A program made the position numbers and the translations under genes. Positions 9,330 through 17,614 of a stretch of 64,000 nucleotides of DNA are shown here, piece by piece (the stretch's first letter is position 1; each line of letters opens with the position of its first letter). The stretch is taken from contig JAUIFF010000008.1 of NCBI GenBank assembly GCA_030429545.1, positions 124,001 to 188,000 on the forward strand, written 5' to 3'. The notes under the pieces are model-generated. The model had not been told where the DNA came from, ran no database searches, and was given only the letters and a program-made list of their open reading frames with translations. This stretch comes from Polyangia bacterium. GTDB taxonomy: Bacteria > Myxococcota_A > Polyangia > Nannocystales > Nannocystaceae.

Positions 9330-12117
9330 GCGATCGCGTAGGCGGGCACCGACTGTCGGGAGGGTTTCTCGGCAACAAGTATATGTGCGTACAAGTTTGT
9401 TGGGCGCGGTGTTTGCAAGTGCACTGACCGCGGCCACGCCTGCCCACGCGGCAACCGTTGTGGGTGCCGAAGCACCAGCTGGCGAACAGGCCCCACCCGA
9501 GGGCTATACCCCGCCGGTATTGCAAAACAAGGTCACCCTCGAGTACCCGCCCGCGCTCCTCGAACTCGAAGAGCCGCCCGGCGGCCAGGTGATCGTCAAG
9601 TTTGTCGTCGGTACCGACGGCGTGCCCAAGGACCTAGAAGTCACGCAAAAGGTTCACCCGACCTTAGACGCGTTGGCGACCGAGGCCGTGGGCAAACTGC
9701 GCTACACACCCGGGGACTATCGCGGCCAGGCGGTCGAGGTCGTCCTCAGCTTGGGTCTCGAAATCGTTCCCCCAGTGCCGGAACCCGCGCCCGAGCCCGA
9801 ACCCGAAGCGGAGCCTGCAACCGGCGAACAGGATGCAGACACAAAGACGTCCGAACCGGCGACCGGGCCCGCACCGATCTTTGGTCGGATTTTGTCGGCC
9901 GGGCAGCGTACACCGGTGGCCGGCGCGATCGTGTTGGCCGTGCCCGCACCCGAGGGCATCGACCCGGGCCGGATCAAACGCAAGCTCTACGAGCCCGAGA
10001 CGGAGCCGGAGTGGAGTGTGCGGGCGGTGACCGACGAGCAGGGCAACTACGAACTACCCGGGGTGCCGGTGGGTCGTGTCCGGTTAATTGTATTATCACA
10101 GGACCACGAGCGCCTCGACTACATCGAAGTGCTCGAGCCCAGCCAGCGCCTAGAACTCAAGTACTACCCGACGCCGCTCAACTACAACCCCTACCGCACG
10201 GTCGTGAAGTCCCGGCGCGACCAGTCCGGCGAGGTCGACCGGCGGACCATCAGCGTCGAAGAAATCAACTCACTGCCGGGCACCCAGGGCGATGCCCTCA
10301 AGTCGCTGCAAAACTTTCCCGGGGTCGCCCGGGCCCCGTTTGGCGCCGGCCTGTTGGCGATTCGCGGGGCCGCACCCGGGGACTCGGCGACCTATCTCGC
10401 CTACCACGAAATCCCCCAGCTGTTTCACTTTGGCGGGCTCACGAGCGTGTTCAACTCGGACATTCTCACCCAGATCGACTTTATCCCCGGCAACTTCGAC
10501 AGCCGCTACGGCGATGCCATTGGCGGGATTATCAACGTGGTGCCGCGCAAGGGTCGGCGCGATGGGTTTCACGGCTACGTCGACAGCGACCTGTTTGACA
10601 CCGGCCTGATGCTCGAGGGCCCGATCGGCAAGGGGTCGTTTATCCTCAGCGGTCGGCGCAGTTACATCGACCTGATTTTGCCGGCGGTGTTGCCCAGCGA
10701 CGGCGGCCTCGACCTCACCATCGCCCCGCGCTACTGGGACTACCAGGCGCTGTTTGATTACCCACTTGCCGGCGGCGAGTTTACGGCCCGGGTGTTTGGC
10801 TCCGACGACCGCACCGAGCTGTTGTTTGCCGCGCCCAACGACGACGAGACCGACCAGAGCAACGGGCTCAAGTCGACGATCTTTTTTCACCGCGCCGATC
10901 TGGCCTATCGCAAGACCATCGACGGCTGGGATTTTTTGGTCACGCCGTCGTACCGCAACGATTTTTCATCGCTGTTTTTTGGCAACGTATTTCGCTTCGA
11001 CTTGGTTGCGCATACATTTAGTGGACGGGCCGAGCTCGCCCGCCAGCTGACCAAGCGCATTGGCTTTCGCATCGGCACCGAGTTTGTCGCAACCCGCTAC
11101 AACATCGATATCAGTGCGCCGCCGATCCCCGCGGGTGGCGGGCCACCGGCCTCGTCCGACGCGACCATCACCAGCCGGCTGACGGCCAGCTTGCTGGCGC
11201 CCGCCCTCTACACGACCATGAACATCGGCATCGGGGAGAACTTTGTGCTCTACCCGGGTGCCCGATTTACCTACTACGGCGCGCCGTTTAACACCGCCCA
11301 GGTCGACCCGCGGCTGCGGTTTGGCTGGCAGGTCGCCGAAAATACGGCCATCAAAGGTGGCGTGGGGCTCTACACCCAGGCCCCCAACCCACCGTTCAAA
11401 TACGACCCGGCGTTTGGCAACCCGCGCATTGGGATCGAGCGTTCGGCCCATCAAAGTCTCGGTGTCGAGCAGCAGCTGCCGGCCGACATCACCTTGGAGG
11501 TCACCGGGTTTTACAAATATCTGTGGGACCTGACGGCCAACTCCAACGAACTGCTGGTCGACGAGGAAGGCATGATCGCACCGGAGTTGTTCGCCTCGAC
11601 CGGCACCGGGCACATTTTTGGTGGCGAGTTGTTGTTGCGCAAGGCCCTGTCGCGCAACCTGTTTGGCTGGCTGAGCTACACGCTCATGCGCAGTACCAGG
11701 CGCGATGCCCCGGGCCAGGATTTTTACCTCTTCGACTTCGACCAAACCCACATCCTGACGTTGATCGCCAGTTACAAGCTGCCGCGTAACTGGCAGATCG
11801 GCGCCCGCTTTCGCCTGGTGTCGGGCAATCCGACAACCGGTGTGTTGGGTGGGGTCTACGACGGGTCCTCGGGCAACTACATCCAGGTCGACGGCCCGCG
11901 CAACGGCGACCGCCTGCCGGCGTTTCACCAACTCGACCTGCGGGTCGATAAGCGCTGGATTTACCGGCGGTTGAGCATGACCCTCTACCTCGACGTGCTC
12001 AACGTCTACAACCACCAAAACGCCGAGGGCTTTAGCTACAGCTACGACTTTCAACAGCGCAACACGATCGCCTCGTTGCCGATTTTGCCGACCTTGGGGT
12101 TTCGCTTGGAGTGGTGA
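9307..12117 (+). CDS. TonB-dependent receptor with N-terminal TonB-C-like domain
   Basis: This is a 936 aa outer membrane protein. A signal-like hydrophobic segment ends near AHA (about residue 48). Residues of about 70-155 resemble a TonB C-terminal domain (PPGGQVIVKFVVGTDG, then KLRYTPGDYRGQAVEVVL). An acidic Pro linker follows, then a carboxypeptidase-regulatory-like fold (about 195-275, TDEQGNYELPGVPVG), a plug domain (TISVEEINSLPGTQGDALKSL) and a C-terminal barrel ending in aromatic LGFRLEW. The ATG at 9307 lies inside tonB (23 bp overlap). The receptor presumably imports an iron chelate or another scarce nutrient, but the ligand is unknown. A TonB-like domain within the receptor is unusual: it could contact TonB or another receptor, or be a structural relic. 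Confidence 0.9.
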   Translation: MSSSSTIRRSRRRAPTVGRVSRQQVYVRTSLLGAVFASALTAATPAHAATVVGAEAPAGEQAPPEGYTPPVLQNKVTLEYPPALLELEEPPGGQVIVKFVVGTDGVPKDLEVTQKVHPTLDALATEAVGKLRYTPGDYRGQAVEVVLSLGLEIVPPVPEPAPEPEPEAEPATGEQDADTKTSEPATGPAPIFGRILSAGQRTPVAGAIVLAVPAPEGIDPGRIKRKLYEPETEPEWSVRAVTDEQGNYELPGVPVGRVRLIVLSQDHERLDYIEVLEPSQRLELKYYPTPLNYNPYRTVVKSRRDQSGEVDRRTISVEEINSLPGTQGDALKSLQNFPGVARAPFGAGLLAIRGAAPGDSATYLAYHEIPQLFHFGGLTSVFNSDILTQIDFIPGNFDSRYGDAIGGIINVVPRKGRRDGFHGYVDSDLFDTGLMLEGPIGKGSFILSGRRSYIDLILPAVLPSDGGLDLTIAPRYWDYQALFDYPLAGGEFTARVFGSDDRTELLFAAPNDDETDQSNGLKSTIFFHRADLAYRKTIDGWDFLVTPSYRNDFSSLFFGNVFRFDLVAHTFSGRAELARQLTKRIGFRIGTEFVATRYNIDISAPPIPAGGGPPASSDATITSRLTASLLAPALYTTMNIGIGENFVLYPGARFTYYGAPFNTAQVDPRLRFGWQVAENTAIKGGVGLYTQAPNPPFKYDPAFGNPRIGIERSAHQSLGVEQQLPADITLEVTGFYKYLWDLTANSNELLVDEEGMIAPELFASTGTGHIFGGELLLRKALSRNLFGWLSYTLMRSTRRDAPGQDFYLFDFDQTHILTLIASYKLPRNWQIGARFRLVSGNPTTGVLGGVYDGSSGNYIQVDGPRNGDRLPAFHQLDLRVDKRWIYRRLSMTLYLDVLNVYNHQNAEGFSYSYDFQQRNTIASLPILPTLGFRLEW

Positions 12118-12119
12118 GC

Positions 12120-13379
12120 ATGTATCGTCACAACGTGCTGTCAGGGCTTTCACAGCAAAATGGGTCGACGATCGGGTCGGCTGTTGACGGGCGCCGCTCG
12201 GCCGCCTGTGGAGGTGTGAGCCCCGGTCCTAAATTGCATGCATGTGCAAAATATTTGGGGGCGTTGACCGTGGTCGCGACCCTGGCCAGTGGCTGCGGCG
12301 AGGCCCTGCCGTCGCAGGAGCGGATCATCAGCAAACGCACCCTGGCGATTCGCACCGAAGTGACCACACCCCTGCCGCTACTCCCCCCCGACGACCCGGA
12401 ACTCGGGGTCCGGGCCGAGGCCCTGCCGTTTGAGCAGGTCCGTGTGACCCCGTTTATCGTCGACGCCGACGATGTGGTCGACCCCGATGTGATTGCCCCG
12501 CTGTGGATCGCCTGCGAGCTATCGCCGGGGCAGGGGTTGTTTGCCTGTCTCAAGTCAGCGTTTCCGACCTCGGTCGACGAACTGCCGATGTGCCCCGAGC
12601 CGTCGCTGATGGACCTCGATACCGAGAGCGGGAGTTTCCCCGAGTATCCGAGCCCGTGCCTGTTGGCCGAAAACACCGGCGTACTCGACATCACCATGCC
12701 GTTGTCGTCGGCGGCCCTGCTCGGTGGCGACATCGAGTTGACAATGATTGGGCAGGGGCAAAGCGATGGTCCGACCGCCAAAGAGTGTGCAGATACACTT
12801 TTGTCGGGTGCGTCCGATCTCGACAACTCGTGCATTCAGGCGGTGCAGAGGCTTTCGGTTGGCCCGCGCGAGCAGTTTTTGGCCCTGGCCGCCGGTTTTG
12901 GCCTCGAGCTTCCGCCCGAACTCGGCGAGGTGCCCGACCCCGAGGACATCCCCGACGGCGACCGCAACCCGCGGATCAATGAGTTTACGGTGACCGTCAT
13001 CCATGCCGATGACTCCCGCGACGAGCTCGGCCCCATCGCCGCCGGTGGGGTGGTGGCGGTCGAGCCCGGCGACACCCTCGACATTCGCGTCAACGCCCCC
13101 GAGACCGATCTGCAGACCTACCTCATTCCGATCAACGGTGGCATCGATGGCTACGAAGAGCGGACCGAGACCTACCGCGGAAGTTGGTTTCGCACCTGGG
13201 GCTCGCTGCTGAGTAACTCGAGCAACGATCCCATGAGTCGCAACGAGTGGACCATGAACCGCGGCGATCAGGACGAAGACGACCGGCCGCCGGGCGATCG
13301 GGCCACCCTTTACCATGTCCTTCGGGACAGCCGTCAGGGCGTCACCTGGTGGTGGATCCACGCCGAGATGGCCTCGTAG
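12120..13379 (+). CDS. Hypothetical lipoprotein linked to the TonB receptor
   Basis: This 419 aa product is not recognised. A long basic N terminus and a hydrophobic segment end in the lipobox LASGC, predicting a lipoprotein. The remainder is acidic and extracytoplasmic, with several Cys, a PDPEDIPDGDRNPRI linker and a C-terminal half that looks like a beta-sandwich (INEFTVTVIHADD; GDTLDIRVNAPETD). It overlaps or abuts the end of the receptor gene: in-frame GTG codons at 12111 and 12114 precede the ATG at 12120. The tight coupling suggests an accessory protein of the same outer membrane complex, such as a surface-exposed partner. That is inference from position only. An exact palindrome copy sits near the signal region (12239-12248) and another at 12788-12797. 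Confidence 0.7.
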   Translation: MYRHNVLSGLSQQNGSTIGSAVDGRRSAACGGVSPGPKLHACAKYLGALTVVATLASGCGEALPSQERIISKRTLAIRTEVTTPLPLLPPDDPELGVRAEALPFEQVRVTPFIVDADDVVDPDVIAPLWIACELSPGQGLFACLKSAFPTSVDELPMCPEPSLMDLDTESGSFPEYPSPCLLAENTGVLDITMPLSSAALLGGDIELTMIGQGQSDGPTAKECADTLLSGASDLDNSCIQAVQRLSVGPREQFLALAAGFGLELPPELGEVPDPEDIPDGDRNPRINEFTVTVIHADDSRDELGPIAAGGVVAVEPGDTLDIRVNAPETDLQTYLIPINGGIDGYEERTETYRGSWFRTWGSLLSNSSNDPMSRNEWTMNRGDQDEDDRPPGDRATLYHVLRDSRQGVTWWWIHAEMAS

Positions 13380-14849
13380 GTGAACACGGCAATGGCTGGT
13401 GAGCAACATCGTAGGCAGGGGCGAGCTGGGCGGCTGGCGACGCTGCTGACGGGTATGGTCTTGGGTGGGAGTTTGGTCGCGGGCTATGCCTGGTTTGACC
13501 ACGCACCCCGTGCACATGCAACGAATCAACAGCCGGCAGCCGCAGCGCCACCTCCGACCGCGCCGCCTGCAGATTTCAGCCGCTATCGCAAGATCGACCT
13601 GTTTGCCCGGGCATTGGCGATGATCGAACGCCACTACGTGCGCCCCGTCGACGGCGAGCGCCTGATCCAGGCGGCGATGGCTGGGCTGACCTCTGAGCTC
13701 GACCCCCACAGCGAATACCTGCGGCCACGCGAGGCCCGGTTGCTGCGCGAGGACATCGAAGGCCGGTTTGGCGGGGTCGGCATGGTTGTGGTGATGAAGC
13801 GGGTCACCACGCCCAAACCGCGGTTGGTCCTCGATATCCGCGAGGTGATTGCGGGGGGGCCGGCCGACAAGGCCGGGGTTGTGGCCGGCGACTTTATTGT
13901 CGAGGTCGAGGGCAAGCCCGTTGGCCATTTCCATGACCTCAGTCAGGCGATCATGAAAATGCGGGGCAAGCCGGGGACGATGGTCCGGTTTAAGCTCGAG
14001 CCCCAACGCCCCGGCAAGGACGGGCAGCCAACCGCCCAACCGGTGCGTGAGGTCAACGTTGCACGTGCATTTATCGATGCGCCCGCGGTCGTCCCCAAGT
14101 ATTTGGGCGAGGGCCTCGCCCACGTGCGCCTGCGCGACTTTTCGGAGACTAGCGCCCGCGAGTTGGCCTCGGCGATCGAAGCCATGCGCAGCCAGGGCAA
14201 GGCCGACAAGTCGGGGCTGCGAGGGGTTGTCCTCGACCTGCGCGACAACGGCGGTGGGTTACTCGACCAAGCCGTTGCGATCGTCGATCAGTTTGTCGGC
14301 GACGGGGTGATCGTGACAACGCGGGCACGCCAGGGTCAACTCATGGATGTGCAACGGGCGACCGCCCGCACTCCCTGGCGCGACGTACCGCTGGTGGTGT
14401 TGGTCAACAAGGCCTCGGCCTCGGCTTCGGAGATCGTTGCAGGTGCATTGCAAGATCACCGCCGGGCGGTGATTGTCGGCGAGCAAAGCTACGGCAAGGG
14501 TTCGGTCCAGGCCCCGTTTGAACTCGGCGACGGATCGATTCTCAAACTCACGATCGCGCTTTACTACACCCCCGACGACCGCCTGATCCAGGCCAGTGGG
14601 ATTGCGCCCGATGTCGTGGTTGGTACCGAGTATGTGCCCTACCGCGATTCGCTGCCGCAGTTGGAGCCGGAACGCGCCCACCCCCGTCACCTCAAGCCGA
14701 CCGACTTTGGCAAACCCGCGGTCGCCGTCGGCGAAAGCCCGGCACTGCAGGCAGCGGGCGAAGATCGCCAGTTGCGGGCCGCGGTCGAACACCTGCAGGC
14801 CCTGGGCACGGTACTCGACAAGCCGCGGCGTCGGGGCAAGCGTCGCTGA
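13380..14849 (+). CDS. S41 family C-terminal processing peptidase (CtpA/Prc type)
   Basis: This is a 489 aa secreted/periplasmic serine protease. It has an N-terminal signal anchor, a Pro/Ala linker, and a cap region (FARALAMIERHYVRPVDGERL, then GLTSELDPHSEYL). A PDZ domain follows at about residues 130-220 (FGGVGMVVV, VIAGGPADKAGVVAGDFIV). The catalytic domain carries the Ser motif NKASASASEIVAGAL and the Lys motif EQSYGKGSVQ. These form the Ser/Lys dyad that cleaves C-terminal tails of envelope proteins. The GTG start abuts the preceding stop directly. An ATG at 13392 is an alternative. Membership of the TonB-receptor transcription unit is likely by spacing. Confidence 0.93.
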   Translation: MNTAMAGEQHRRQGRAGRLATLLTGMVLGGSLVAGYAWFDHAPRAHATNQQPAAAAPPPTAPPADFSRYRKIDLFARALAMIERHYVRPVDGERLIQAAMAGLTSELDPHSEYLRPREARLLREDIEGRFGGVGMVVVMKRVTTPKPRLVLDIREVIAGGPADKAGVVAGDFIVEVEGKPVGHFHDLSQAIMKMRGKPGTMVRFKLEPQRPGKDGQPTAQPVREVNVARAFIDAPAVVPKYLGEGLAHVRLRDFSETSARELASAIEAMRSQGKADKSGLRGVVLDLRDNGGGLLDQAVAIVDQFVGDGVIVTTRARQGQLMDVQRATARTPWRDVPLVVLVNKASASASEIVAGALQDHRRAVIVGEQSYGKGSVQAPFELGDGSILKLTIALYYTPDDRLIQASGIAPDVVVGTEYVPYRDSLPQLEPERAHPRHLKPTDFGKPAVAVGESPALQAAGEDRQLRAAVEHLQALGTVLDKPRRRGKRR

Positions 14850-14960
14850 GGAAGACGACATGGGCAGGTGGCCAACACCAGCGATGGGCAAGCGGTTTGT
14901 CTGGACGCCAGACCTCCAACTTCGACCGCGCCCGGCGAGGAGAGCTGCGGAGCCAGGCCG

Positions 14961-15881
14961 ATGAGTACGCGACCGGTGCCGCTGAGTTTGGTGGTGTGGC
15001 TGGTTGTTTGCGCCACACTATTTGTACTTGCACCAAGTCCGCCGGCAGTCGGTCCGCGCCCGGGGGATGCGGCCACGTTTGCCCGCAAGGTCGAGGATGT
15101 GTTTGCGCAAACCACCCGCTGGTACGAAAAGCTCGGCGACCGCACCATCCCGTGGGACCAGGCTCGCGGCCACCTGGCGATTGTGATTGACGACATCGGT
15201 CATGAGTTGCATCTACACCAAAAGCTCCAGGGTCTACGCGCACCCCTGACGTTTAGCGTGTTGCCCAACGCAACCTATGCGAGCGGTGCCCAGTTGCGCC
15301 TGACCGAGGATCGCAGGCGGCCGCGCACGGTCATGTTGCACCTGCCGTGCGAACCCCTCGATGCCGCGCACATGACAACCAAGCCGCAGGAGCGGGCCCA
15401 GGAGTTTTTGCTGGTCAGCGATACGCCCGAGCAGTTGCGGGCCAAACTCATCCGGGCCCTCGACCGCGTGCCACTGGCGGTGGGGGTCAACAACCATATG
15501 GGGTCGCGGTTGACCGCCGATCCCGAGGTAATGGCTGCGTTGATGCCGGTGCTTCAGCAACGCGGTCTATTTTTTCTCGACTCGATCACAACCGGGACAA
15601 CACAAGCTGCGGCTGCTGCTCAAGCACAGGGGGTGGCGACCCTGAAGCGGCACATCTTTTTGGATCACGAGCCCACGGTGTCGGCGATTCGCGAACAGCT
15701 CGAACGGGCAGCGACCCGATCGCTGCGCGAGCCGACGATAGCGATCGCCCACCCGTCGCCCGAAGTTGTGGAGGTGCTGCGCGAAGCGCTACCCGAACTT
15801 CACACCCGCGGTATTGGGATCTTTTCTCTGAGGGAATTCGCTGCGCGACAATCGCAATGGCGGCCACCTGCAAACAGGTGA
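14961..15881 (+). CDS. Divergent polysaccharide deacetylase family protein (YibQ/DUF610)
   Basis: This is a 306 aa protein with an N-terminal hydrophobic segment (signal or anchor). It has the signatures of the divergent NodB-fold family: LAIVIDDIGHEL near residue 75, PLTFSVLPNATYA, VMLHLPCEPLD and VNNHMGSRLTADPEVM. Members lie beside CtpA proteases and EnvC-type peptidoglycan regulators in many Proteobacteria, as here directly after the S41 protease. Enzymatic activity is unproven for the family. The ATG at 14961 is chosen. The open frame upstream to 14868 adds residues before the signal sequence. Confidence 0.85.
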   Translation: MSTRPVPLSLVVWLVVCATLFVLAPSPPAVGPRPGDAATFARKVEDVFAQTTRWYEKLGDRTIPWDQARGHLAIVIDDIGHELHLHQKLQGLRAPLTFSVLPNATYASGAQLRLTEDRRRPRTVMLHLPCEPLDAAHMTTKPQERAQEFLLVSDTPEQLRAKLIRALDRVPLAVGVNNHMGSRLTADPEVMAALMPVLQQRGLFFLDSITTGTTQAAAAAQAQGVATLKRHIFLDHEPTVSAIREQLERAATRSLREPTIAIAHPSPEVVEVLREALPELHTRGIGIFSLREFAARQSQWRPPANR

Positions 15882-16188
15882 CGATGTTTTTCAGTGGCTG
15901 ATCATCTGGCTAGCAGCGCACCGAGATTTTTTACGAAAAACCGAAGAAGCCCGAAATTTTGGGTCTAATGAGCAATTCGAGCCGATAAATTCGCCCGTGC
16001 GTGGGTTGCGGAGGGTCGAATTGGTTGGGGTCGAATGCCACGGTGCACGGAAGTGTGCGAGAATATCGCTGCTTCAACCTTTCGATCGAGCTCTCCGGAA
16101 CTCACATGCCAGGCCAGAAAACCTGGGGGTTTGCGTGACACTGCGGTTGTAGTAATTCGATCGAATCCCTACCCTGAATCGGGCCCCG
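15882..16188. other. 307 bp intergenic region upstream of the FHA gene
   Basis: This region has no open frame worth calling. It has AT-rich runs near 15930-15970 and the imperfect palindrome CCCGAAATTTTGGG, then a perfect 12 bp palindrome ATTCGATCGAAT at 16155-16166, just before the FHA gene. It probably contains that gene's promoter. Confidence 0.5.
16155..16166. promoter_or_regulatory. Perfect 12 bp palindrome upstream of FHA gene (possible operator)
   Basis: ATTCGATCGAAT lies 22 bp before the start codon at 16189. Its position and symmetry would fit an operator, but no repressor is identified and there is no second copy nearby. Confidence 0.3.
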
Positions 16189-17397
16189 ATGGCGCTGCGA
16201 CTGATCATCGAAGACGAAGAAGGTGCGACCACGATCGTGCCTCTCAGTGAGGAAGAGATCACGATTGGGCGCGAGGCTGGAAACACCATCCAGCTGACGG
16301 AGCAAAACGTTTCTCGTCAACACGCGCGGCTGACCTTGGGCGCCGACGGTTGGATGCTCGAAGACCTCGACAGCTACAACGGCATCAAGGTCAACAATGT
16401 TTCGGTCGAGGGCCAGGTCAACCTGCAAGAGGGTGACCGTGTTCAGATCGGTGATTACCACCTGACGCTCGTCGACAATGTCGACGCCAGTACCCTCAAC
16501 CTCGGCAAGCAGGCGGCCAACGATAACAGTGCAAGTGCATCGATGAAGGCCGCCCCCAGCGTCGACCTTCCCGCACTCGCGCCGGAGCAAGTTGCTGCGC
16601 TTTCGCAACCCGCGGCCAACCTCGCAGCTGTCCCGACGCCGCTCGACGACGAGGACGATGAGCCCGCCAGTGGTGGCGGCGGCAAGGCGATTGTCATTGT
16701 CCTGTTGCTCGCGGTCGTTGCCGTGGGTGCCTATTTTGCGATGGCCGGGGGCGACACGCCAAAGCCTGACCAGCCGAGCACCGACAAAAACGTTGCAAGT
16801 GCAAGTGCAGGACCCGAGGCCAAGACCTCGGCAGGCCCGGCCGATAGTAAAAAGACGCCGGATGCCAAGCAGGTGACCCCGAGTGCATCGGCCGGCGAGA
16901 CTGCTGGCGCCGCCCCTGATAGCGGAGCCGACGACAGTGCCGGCGACTCCGACGACAGTGCCGGTGATCCGACCGATAGCGGAGCCGACGACAGCGGAGC
17001 CGACGACAGCGGAGCCGACGACAGCGGAGCCGACGACAGCGGAGCCGACGATAGCGCGGGTGCGACCGACACCAAACAGCCGGTCAAAAAGAAAAAGAAG
17101 AAGGTCAAGAAGCCGCCCAAGCAGGAGACCCCGCCAAAACCGGCAGGCGATCCCAACGAGTTGCTGCAAAAGGCCCGAGCGGCATCGTTGAGCGGCAACT
17201 CGAGTGAGGCCTACCGCCTTGCCAAGGACAGCTACAGCATCGACCGCAACGCCAAGGCGCTCAAACTCATGGGAGTTTCCGCCTGCAAGATGGGCGATGA
17301 GGGCAAGGCCAAGTCGGTCTACAAGAAGGTTTCGGCGACCACCAAAAACCAGCTCTCGCAGCTTTGTAAGCTCAAGGGCATCGATCTCGGCGGTTAG
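16189..17397 (+). CDS. FHA-domain membrane protein with Asp/Ser/Gly repeats
   Basis: This is a 402 aa protein. Residues 1-100 form an FHA domain (ITIGREAGNTIQL, then NVSRQHARL, then LEDLDSYNGIKVNN), which binds phosphothreonine and points to a Ser/Thr kinase pathway. An Ala/Pro linker and one transmembrane helix (about 166-186, IVIVLLLAVVAVGAYFA) follow, then a long acidic D-S-G-A repeat stretch. A Lys cluster comes next, and finally a small TPR-like domain (LLQKARAASLSGNSSEAYRL, LMGVSACKMGDEGKAK). Topology suggests a cytoplasmic FHA with an extracytoplasmic tail. Three exact copies of the dispersed palindrome occur in its linkers (16530, 16794, 16800). Confidence 0.88.
   Translation: MALRLIIEDEEGATTIVPLSEEEITIGREAGNTIQLTEQNVSRQHARLTLGADGWMLEDLDSYNGIKVNNVSVEGQVNLQEGDRVQIGDYHLTLVDNVDASTLNLGKQAANDNSASASMKAAPSVDLPALAPEQVAALSQPAANLAAVPTPLDDEDDEPASGGGGKAIVIVLLLAVVAVGAYFAMAGGDTPKPDQPSTDKNVASASAGPEAKTSAGPADSKKTPDAKQVTPSASAGETAGAAPDSGADDSAGDSDDSAGDPTDSGADDSGADDSGADDSGADDSGADDSAGATDTKQPVKKKKKKVKKPPKQETPPKPAGDPNELLQKARAASLSGNSSEAYRLAKDSYSIDRNAKALKLMGVSACKMGDEGKAKSVYKKVSATTKNQLSQLCKLKGIDLGG
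16981..17055 (+). repeat. Tandem repeat, 15 bp x 5, in the FHA gene
   Basis: Five consecutive copies of GGAGCCGACGACAGC (the last with one change) encode GADDS. Degenerate relatives precede the array from about 16918. Confidence 0.95.
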
Positions 17398-17614
17398 CCG
17401 ATCTTCCGGCTGGCAAGTGGACGCGGTCGTTCGTTTGTCCATGCCCAAGGGGTACGCATGCCACCGTCGATACAAGATGTTGGGGTTTGCGTTCGTTGCC
17501 GCGTGGCGGTCGCCGCGGTTTTCGATCGTTTGCCGATGACATACTTGTGTCTGCAACAATTTGTCGACACGCCGGCGCTTGCAACTTGGCGACTTTGGGT
17601 GTTCGATCGGCCGT

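Noticed and set aside
12555-14123. Long open frame on the minus strand (522 codons) opposite the lipoprotein and S41 protease genes
   Set aside because: It is antisense to two genes with clear domains, has no recognisable motif, and long antisense frames are common in GC-rich DNA.
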